A DNA stretch of 64,000 nt from Hemicentrotus pulcherrimus (Eukaryota; Echinodermata; Echinoidea; Camarodonta; Strongylocentrotidae), in assembly GCA_003118195.1 (NCBI GenBank), contig BEXV01000119.1, forward strand, positions 250,400 to 314,399, written 5' to 3'. Within the stretch, counting starts at the first letter, position 1. More model-generated notes on the stretch are below. The model saw only the letters and a list, made by a program, of their open reading frames with translations, made no database searches and was not told the origin of the DNA. The DNA is not shown here.

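Noticed and set aside
62555..62630. tRNA gene
   Set aside because: A and B boxes are present, but there is no acceptor stem and non-tRNA sequence follows; called a SINE.
1..64000. Titin, obscurin, peroxidasin or Dscam as the identity
   Set aside because: None of these has the sequence Ig array, six TSP1, G2F, cbEGF; only hemicentins do.

Overview
The window is animal genomic DNA, not microbial. It holds most of one very large plus-strand gene, broken into small exons by AT-rich introns, that encodes hemicentin (HMCN1-type; fibulin-6 family), a giant secreted extracellular-matrix protein. The dispersed tRNA-derived SINEs, small palindromic MITEs and microsatellite-rich introns fit an echinoderm draft assembly, probably a sea urchin. 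That taxonomic call is inference from repeat style. The gene identity rests on the domain order and is strong.

Layout. 1-352 is the end of an intron; the signal peptide and vWA exons lie upstream of the window. 353-2030: three exons of the conserved hemicentin region between the vWA domain and the Ig array. 2641-48942: 33 recognisable Ig (I-set) domains in 41 exons, almost all flanked by phase-1 introns. 51295-55788: six thrombospondin type-1 repeats, one exon each. 56560-59492: nidogen G2F beta-barrel, two visible exons. 59794-59856: short Cys-containing linker. 60481-64000: six calcium-binding EGF modules, the last cut by the window edge. In all 59 exons, about 12.1 kb of coding sequence, or roughly 4,030 residues. 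The C-terminal fibulin-type module is beyond the window.

Every domain border is a phase-1 intron, so single-exon modules can be duplicated or skipped without frameshift. Two features stand out. First, six in-frame stop codons lie in otherwise intact Ig exons between 27.0 and 42.4 kb. Four replace an invariant Cys or the Tyr of the Y-x-C motif, and all are one substitution to A from a fitting codon. Assembly error, a nonsense haplotype or exon skipping are the competing explanations. Second, several introns hold decayed tandem copies of the adjacent exon edge with its splice site (24.2, 30.0, 30.5, 43.7, 61.5 kb, perhaps 41.6 kb), which record local duplications of the kind that can expand such arrays.

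Introns also contain TTAA-flanked piggyBac-like MITEs, several palindromic MITE families each with two or more copies, tRNA-derived SINEs, a 151-bp tandem array, homopyrimidine tracts and GAT microsatellites. There are N gaps at 22668-23495 and 57402-57761 and one-base N joins at 20008 and 28266. The first join sits at an apparent unmerged contig overlap, and the 57.4-kb gap probably hides a G2F exon. No second protein-coding gene, functional RNA gene, CRISPR or microbial system was found.
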